From CAZEVY01 sp964515555 (GTDB lineage: Bacteria > Acidobacteriota > Terriglobia > Bryobacterales > Bryobacteraceae), in NCBI GenBank assembly GCA_964515555.1, contig CAZEVY010000070.1:1-27935 (forward strand): a DNA stretch of 27,935 bases. Direction: 5' to 3'. Of this stretch, positions 24,113 to 27,935 are shown piece after piece. The notes under the pieces were generated by a model. It saw nothing but the letters and a program-made list of their open reading frames with translations. It searched no databases and had not been told where the DNA came from. Made by a program: the position numbers and the translations under genes. Numbering within the stretch: position 1 is the first letter of the stretch; the number at the start of each line of letters is the position of its first letter.

Positions 24113-25996
24113 GTGAGTCCGGAAGACCTTTGCATGGGCTGCATGGAGGATCGGAGCGGCTCCGACGTCTGCATGCGCTGCAACTGGCGCGAGGGCACGC
24201 CGGCCGATTCGCCGCTCTATCTTCCGCCGCGGACGATCCTGAAGGAGCAGTACCTGGTCGGGCGCGTGCTCGGCCACGGCGGCTTCGGTATCACCTACCT
24301 CGGCTACGACATCCACCTGGCGCGCAAGACGGCGATCAAGGAATACATGCCCAACGGCGTCGTCAGCCGCGCGTCGGGACAGACCAATGTCACTGTCTTC
24401 GGCGGCCAGGCGCGGCAGGACTTCGAGTTTGGCCTCGAGAGATTCCTCGACGAAGGCCGCGTGCTGGCGCGCTTCCAGAACCATCCGGGCATCGTCGCCG
24501 TCCTGAACTTCTTCCGCGAGTGCGGCACCGCCTACCTGGTGATGGAGTACCTGGACGGTGCGCCCTTCGACAGCTACCTCACGCGCAAGGGCGGCCGCAT
24601 CAGCTTCGAGAAAGCCATCCGCATCATGATGCCGGTGATGGACGCGCTGCGGGAGGTCCACAAGGCCGGCATCCTGCATCGCGACATCAGCCCGGACAAC
24701 GTCTACATCCTCCGCAGCGGGCAAGTGAAGGTGATCGACTTCGGCGCGGCGCGCTACGCACTCGGCCAGCAGAGCAAGGCGCTCTCGATCATTCTCAAGG
24801 AAGGCTACGCGCCCGAGGAACAATACCGCAGCCGCGGCAACCAGGGACCCTGGACCGACGTCTACGCCTGCGCCGCCACCATCTATCGCGCCGTGACCGG
24901 CGAGATCCCCACTCCCGCGCTCGACCGTGCGCGCACGGACGATCTTAAGCGTCCGTCCGAGATGGGGGTCGACGTGGCGCCCCTGGCCGAGAACGCGCTC
25001 ATGAAGGGGCTGGCGGTCGACGGCGCGCATCGATTCCAATCGATGGCGGAGTTCCAGGCGGCGGTGACCGGGTCGGCCCCGCCCGTTCCCGAGCCGTCAC
25101 CCGACCCGACGCCGGTCCCTGCCCCGATCCCCGTCCCGCCGCCGGTTCCGCCGATTCCGCCACCGCTGCCGAAGGCAGGCTATCCGCCGTGGCTCCTCAA
25201 AGTGGCCGCGGGCGCTTTCGGCGTGCTGCTGCTGGCCTACGCCGGCAAGCGCGCCTTCGGGCCTTCGGACGCCACCCCGACGCCGATCCCGTCGCCGGCG
25301 CCTTCTCCCACTCCGACGCCGGCGCCCATACCGTCACCTGTCCCTACACCCGTCCCGACTCCGGTCCCTGCCCCGGTGCCAACGCCGGTGCCGTCTCCCG
25401 TGCCATCTCCGGTGCCAACTCCCGACCCGACGCCGGTTCCGCGACCGAAGCCGATCGACGAAGCGTCCAACTACACGGGTCTCATGGATCAGTCGCAGCG
25501 GGCGCTGCGTGCGCGCAACTACGTCCAGGCGCAAGCGCTGGCGACGCAGGCTGTGCGGCTCGATCCGTCGAAACCGGCCGCTTATGACATGCTCGGCTAC
25601 ATCGACCTGTACTACAACGGCGATCCGCGAGGCGCCGAGCAGCACATGCGCACGGCCATCCGCAACGGCGGCAGGGCCACCTTCCTGGTGCGGCACGATC
25701 ATCAGAACATGACCTTCGCCGACGCCTGCACCGGCTACCTGACGATCAGCCGCAGTGGCGTGAACTTCGCCAGCAATCGCGGCGATAACTTCGCCGCGCG
25801 CATGGCCGACATCCGGGAAGCGAGGAACAACAAGGGTCTGCCGTTCGGACTGAACACCTCGCCCAACTTCCGCGGCGCGCCGGAGCGGTACACCTTCCAC
25901 ATCAAAACCTCGTCGAAGAACTACAACATGGCGGGCACCAGCCAATTCCGCAAGGAAGAGGCCAACCTGATCGTGGCGCTGATCGGGCGCGACTGA
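24113..25996 (+). CDS. Transmembrane Ser/Thr protein kinase with N-terminal zinc ribbon
   Basis: This 627-residue Hanks-type kinase starts with a C4 knuckle, C7-x2-C10-x9-C20-x2-C23, probably zinc-binding. The kinase domain (about 48-310) has GHGGFGITY (54-62), lysine K76 in AIKEYMP, HRDISPDN (catalytic D191) and DFGAAR (D209). The HRDISPDN and GYAPEEQY forms mark the subgroup best known from zinc-ribbon kinases of Clostridia rather than classic PknB. Two proline-rich linkers (about 323-358 and 386-447) flank one helix (360-378), so the kinase is cytosolic and the C-terminal part extracytoplasmic. That part has a TPR-like segment (QALATQAVRLDPSKPAAYDM) and an unrecognised domain to the end. 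It follows the PmoB-like gene by 120 bases. Confidence 0.9.
   Translation: MSPEDLCMGCMEDRSGSDVCMRCNWREGTPADSPLYLPPRTILKEQYLVGRVLGHGGFGITYLGYDIHLARKTAIKEYMPNGVVSRASGQTNVTVFGGQARQDFEFGLERFLDEGRVLARFQNHPGIVAVLNFFRECGTAYLVMEYLDGAPFDSYLTRKGGRISFEKAIRIMMPVMDALREVHKAGILHRDISPDNVYILRSGQVKVIDFGAARYALGQQSKALSIILKEGYAPEEQYRSRGNQGPWTDVYACAATIYRAVTGEIPTPALDRARTDDLKRPSEMGVDVAPLAENALMKGLAVDGAHRFQSMAEFQAAVTGSAPPVPEPSPDPTPVPAPIPVPPPVPPIPPPLPKAGYPPWLLKVAAGAFGVLLLAYAGKRAFGPSDATPTPIPSPAPSPTPTPAPIPSPVPTPVPTPVPAPVPTPVPSPVPSPVPTPDPTPVPRPKPIDEASNYTGLMDQSQRALRARNYVQAQALATQAVRLDPSKPAAYDMLGYIDLYYNGDPRGAEQHMRTAIRNGGRATFLVRHDHQNMTFADACTGYLTISRSGVNFASNRGDNFAARMADIREARNNKGLPFGLNTSPNFRGAPERYTFHIKTSSKNYNMAGTSQFRKEEANLIVALIGRD
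25271..25453 (+). repeat. Degenerate Pro-X dipeptide repeat within the kinase gene
   Basis: About 61 codons encode a run of P-T/S/A-P-V/I units between the membrane helix and the TPR-like segment. The DNA repeats are imperfect six-base units (CCG or CCC alternating with GTG, ACG or TCT). They form an extended, stiff spacer in the extracytoplasmic part and are likely to vary in length between strains. Confidence 0.8.
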
Positions 25997-26043
25997 CGAA
26001 CTACCCGGGAGCGCCGCGAGAAGCGAGCGAGGGGATCCGGTGG

Positions 26044-26049
26044 TAGAGT
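26044..26049 (+). promoter_or_regulatory. -10-like box of the isomerase/epimerase gene
   Basis: TAGAGT lies six bases before the ATG at 26056. It fits the TANNNT-near-start pattern. No Shine-Dalgarno sequence is visible in CAAAC between box and start. Confidence 0.4.
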
Positions 26050-26055
26050 GCAAAC

Positions 26056-26979
26056 ATGTCGACTCCATCGATTCCCATCTCGCGCCGGGCGATCCTCGGC
26101 GCGCCGCTTGCGGCGGCGGTTCCGGCGCCGGCGCAGTCCCCGGCCCCTTCGGGACGCATCCGGCTCGCGGTATCGACATACTCGTACTGGCACTTCCGCA
26201 CGGAGCGGTACCCGATCGAGCGGGTGATCGAGAACGCGGCGCGGCTAGGCTTCGACGGCGTGGAGATTCTGCATCGCCAGATGGCCGAGGAGTCGCCGGC
26301 GTACATGAACAAGCTGAAGCGGCAGGCGTTCTCCCTGGGGCTCGACCTGGTGATGCTGTCGATTCACCAGAACTTCGTCTCGCCCAAGGCCGAGGAGCGA
26401 AAGAAGAACGTCGACCACACGAAGCGATGCATCGACCTGGCGTCGCAGATGGGCATTCCGGCGATCCGGCTTAACTCCGGCCGATGGAACACCATCCGCT
26501 CATTCGACGAGCTGATGAAGGTGAAGGGGAACGAGCCGCCGCTCGCGGGATTCACCAATGACGATGCGTTCCAGTGGTGTATCGAGTCGATTCAGGAGTG
26601 CCTGCCGCACGCCGAGCGCGCGGGGGTCGTGCTGGCGCTGGAGAATCACTGGGGACTGACGACGAAGCCCGAGGGCGTGCTGCGGATTCACAAGGCGGTC
26701 GGGTCGCCGTGGCTGGGCGTGAATATGGATACGGGGAATTACGACGGGGATCCGTATCCGCAGATCGAGATGCTGGCGCCGGTGGCGACGATCGTACAGG
26801 CGAAGACGTATTACGGCGGCGGCGAGTGGTACACGCTGGACCTGGATTATCCTCGCATCGCCGGGATCCTGCGGCGGCACGGGTTCAGAGGGTATGTGTC
26901 GCTGGAGATGGAAGGGAAGGAGAATCCGGAGACGGCGGTGCCGAAGAGTCTCGAGGTGCTGCGGAAGGCGTTCGGATAG
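26056..26979 (+). CDS. Tat-exported sugar phosphate isomerase/epimerase-like TIM barrel
   Basis: This 307-residue protein begins with a twin-arginine signal (ISRRAILGAPLAAAVP). A xylose-isomerase-like TIM barrel (AP endonuclease 2 superfamily, IolE/hydroxypyruvate isomerase group) fills the rest. Characteristic segments are LAVSTYSYWHF, ARLGFDGVEILHRQM, LGLDLVMLSIHQNF, QMGIPAIRLNSGRW, VVLALENHWG with a metal-binding Glu, WLGVNMDTGNYDG, TIVQAKTYYGGG and GYVSLEMEGKENP with a second acidic ligand. Tat-exported members are common in Acidobacteriota and Planctomycetes, often linked to sugar-derivative breakdown. The substrate is not known and the neighbours do not help. Confidence 0.85.
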   Translation: MSTPSIPISRRAILGAPLAAAVPAPAQSPAPSGRIRLAVSTYSYWHFRTERYPIERVIENAARLGFDGVEILHRQMAEESPAYMNKLKRQAFSLGLDLVMLSIHQNFVSPKAEERKKNVDHTKRCIDLASQMGIPAIRLNSGRWNTIRSFDELMKVKGNEPPLAGFTNDDAFQWCIESIQECLPHAERAGVVLALENHWGLTTKPEGVLRIHKAVGSPWLGVNMDTGNYDGDPYPQIEMLAPVATIVQAKTYYGGGEWYTLDLDYPRIAGILRRHGFRGYVSLEMEGKENPETAVPKSLEVLRKAFG

Positions 26980-27444
26980 TTACAGGCGCAGCCGGATGTA
27001 GATCGCTCCGGGAGTCGCTTGGGCGAGGTGCGCTTCGCAGCGCTCGAATCCCATGCGCTCATACATCGCCAGCGCGCGCTCCATCACCGGCATGGTGTCG
27101 CCGACCAGCTCGCGATAGGCCGCCGCACGGGCCTCGGCGATGATGGCCTCCATCAGGCGGCGGCCGAGACCGGAGCCGCGGAAATCGGGCCGCACAAAGA
27201 GGCGCTTGGCTTCGCAGCGCGTCTCGTCGACGCGGCGCATCGCGACGCAGCCGGCGGCGCGGCCATCGGCCATGGCGATGAGGAGCCGGCCCGAGGGCGG
27301 CGCGTAGTCGCCGGGAAGCCGAGCGATCTCGTCGCCGAAGCCCTGAAAGCAGGGCGTGAATCCGAAGGAATCCCAGTACTCCTGAAACAGCTCGCGCACG
27401 GCGGCGAGATCGGCGGGCGATGCCGCGGCGCGGATCTCCTCCAC
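26980..27444 (-). CDS. GNAT-family N-acetyltransferase
   Basis: The 154-residue protein has one GNAT domain. It shows EIRAAASPADLAAVRELFQEYW, the strand GRAAGCVAMRRVDETRCEAKRL, the acetyl-CoA loop VRPDFRGSGLGRRLMEAII (R-G-x-G-L-G), and the C-terminal YERMGFERCE. The acceptor is unknown. The start is a GTG one base after the PilB-like stop on the same strand, giving likely co-transcription. A longer frame upstream would overlap pilB and adds no conserved sequence. It ends immediately after the convergent isomerase gene with no gap. Confidence 0.85.
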   Translation of the reverse strand: MEEIRAAASPADLAAVRELFQEYWDSFGFTPCFQGFGDEIARLPGDYAPPSGRLLIAMADGRAAGCVAMRRVDETRCEAKRLFVRPDFRGSGLGRRLMEAIIAEARAAAYRELVGDTMPVMERALAMYERMGFERCEAHLAQATPGAIYIRLRL

Positions 27445-27445
27445 C

Positions 27446-27935
27446 TCAGGCCTCGATAAAGGTGACCTTGTTGATCTCGCGCAGGGTCGACATGCCACGC
27501 CGCGCCTTGTCGATGGCGGATTCGCGCAGGAAGGTCATGCCCTCGTCGCGGGCGGCGCGCTTGATCTCCGAGGCCGGCCGGCGGTCGAGGATCATCTCGC
27601 GGATGCGCTCGGAGAGGTCGAGCAGCTCGTGGATGGCGGTGCGCCCGCGGAAGCCGGTGCCGCCGCATTCGAAGCATCCGGCGCCCTCGTAGAACGGATG
27701 GTCGCGCCATTCCACGGGATTGAGTCCGCTTTCCACGAGGTACTCGTCGGGATAATGGACCTGCTTTTTGCAGAATTCGCAAATCAGGCGCACCAGCCGC
27801 TGCGCGAGAATGCAGTTCAGCGCCGAGACGAAGTTGTACGGCTCGACGCCCATGTTGAGGAACCGCCCGAGCACGTCGAGCACGTTGTTGGCGTGCACGG
27901 TGGTGAACACCAGGTGCCCGGTGAGCGCGGCGTTG
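27446..27935 (-). CDS. Type IV pilus/type II secretion ATPase (PilB/GspE), C-terminal part
   Basis: The frame is open to the right edge of the window, so only the last ~163 residues are seen. NAALTGHLVFTTVHANN is the His-box region of PilB/GspE secretion ATPases (compare ALTGHLVLSTLHTN). It is followed by LNMGVEPYNFVSALNCILAQ, the paired-cysteine zinc lobe CEFC...CFECGGTGFRGR and the terminal FLRESAIDKARRGMSTLREI. The catalytic Walker motifs lie outside the window. It powers pilus extension or pseudopilus assembly from the cytoplasmic face; PilB and GspE cannot be separated on this fragment. The GNAT gene follows. Confidence 0.9.
   Translation of the reverse strand, partial: NAALTGHLVFTTVHANNVLDVLGRFLNMGVEPYNFVSALNCILAQRLVRLICEFCKKQVHYPDEYLVESGLNPVEWRDHPFYEGAGCFECGGTGFRGRTAIHELLDLSERIREMILDRRPASEIKRAARDEGMTFLRESAIDKARRGMSTLREINKVTFIEA

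Noticed and set aside
25271..25453. Repeat tract considered as a CRISPR-like or VNTR array
   Set aside because: The units are in frame, six bases long, without spacers, and encode a Pro-X linker.

Overview
The window is very GC-rich, densely coded DNA from a Gram-negative bacterium. A TonB-dependent receptor with an N-terminal carboxypeptidase-regulatory domain, a PEP-CTERM protein, a secreted DUF1080 protein, several Tat-type signal peptides and an HD-GYP/GGDEF protein together suggest an Acidobacteriota genome of the Bryobacterales/Solibacter kind. That placement is inference from gene content, not a search result. I see no insertion sequence, phage gene, CRISPR array or rRNA.

Layout. Positions 1-8378 (minus strand) hold one tightly packed operon read from 8378 down to 1: addB, addA, a short-chain dehydrogenase, shikimate kinase, a class II glycerate kinase and a TPR protein cut by the window edge. 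Neighbours overlap or lie within 5 bases of each other. lolA is divergent from addB across only 24 bases. A secreted cysteine-rich DUF1326 protein follows. Next come gltA-serS (minus strand) and, divergent from gltA, a FecA-like TonB receptor. A DUF1080 protein, a PEP-CTERM protein that reads through an antisense tRNA-Ser(UGA), a zinc-type MDR oxidoreductase and a Tat-exported beta-propeller protein fill 15-18.7 kb. A large membrane HD-GYP-GAF-GGDEF protein is divergent from a two-gene operon at 21402-23992. The right end holds a zinc-ribbon Ser/Thr kinase, an exported sugar isomerase/epimerase-like TIM barrel, a GNAT acetyltransferase and the C-terminal part of a PilB/GspE ATPase.

The most exciting part is 21402-23992. 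The first protein carries D-x3-H-x12-H inside an RDTxxTPxH context, then D-x3-H-x13-H. These are the spacings of the two intramembrane copper sites of PmoC/AmoC. Its C-terminal half resembles PmoA/AmoA, so it looks like a compact PmoC-PmoA fusion. The second gene overlaps it by four bases and has the PmoB layout: signal peptide, probable mature N-terminal histidine, periplasmic beta domain, two membrane helices and a large His/Met-rich periplasmic part. I propose a divergent two-gene member of the copper membrane monooxygenase superfamily with unknown substrate.

A second theme is regulatory. At least eight protein genes and the tRNA have a TANNNT -10-like box only 6 to 12 bases before the start, which implies leaderless or nearly leaderless transcripts. 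Two of these starts (gltA and the DUF1080 gene) share a 42-base near-identical promoter-plus-start-codon repeat.
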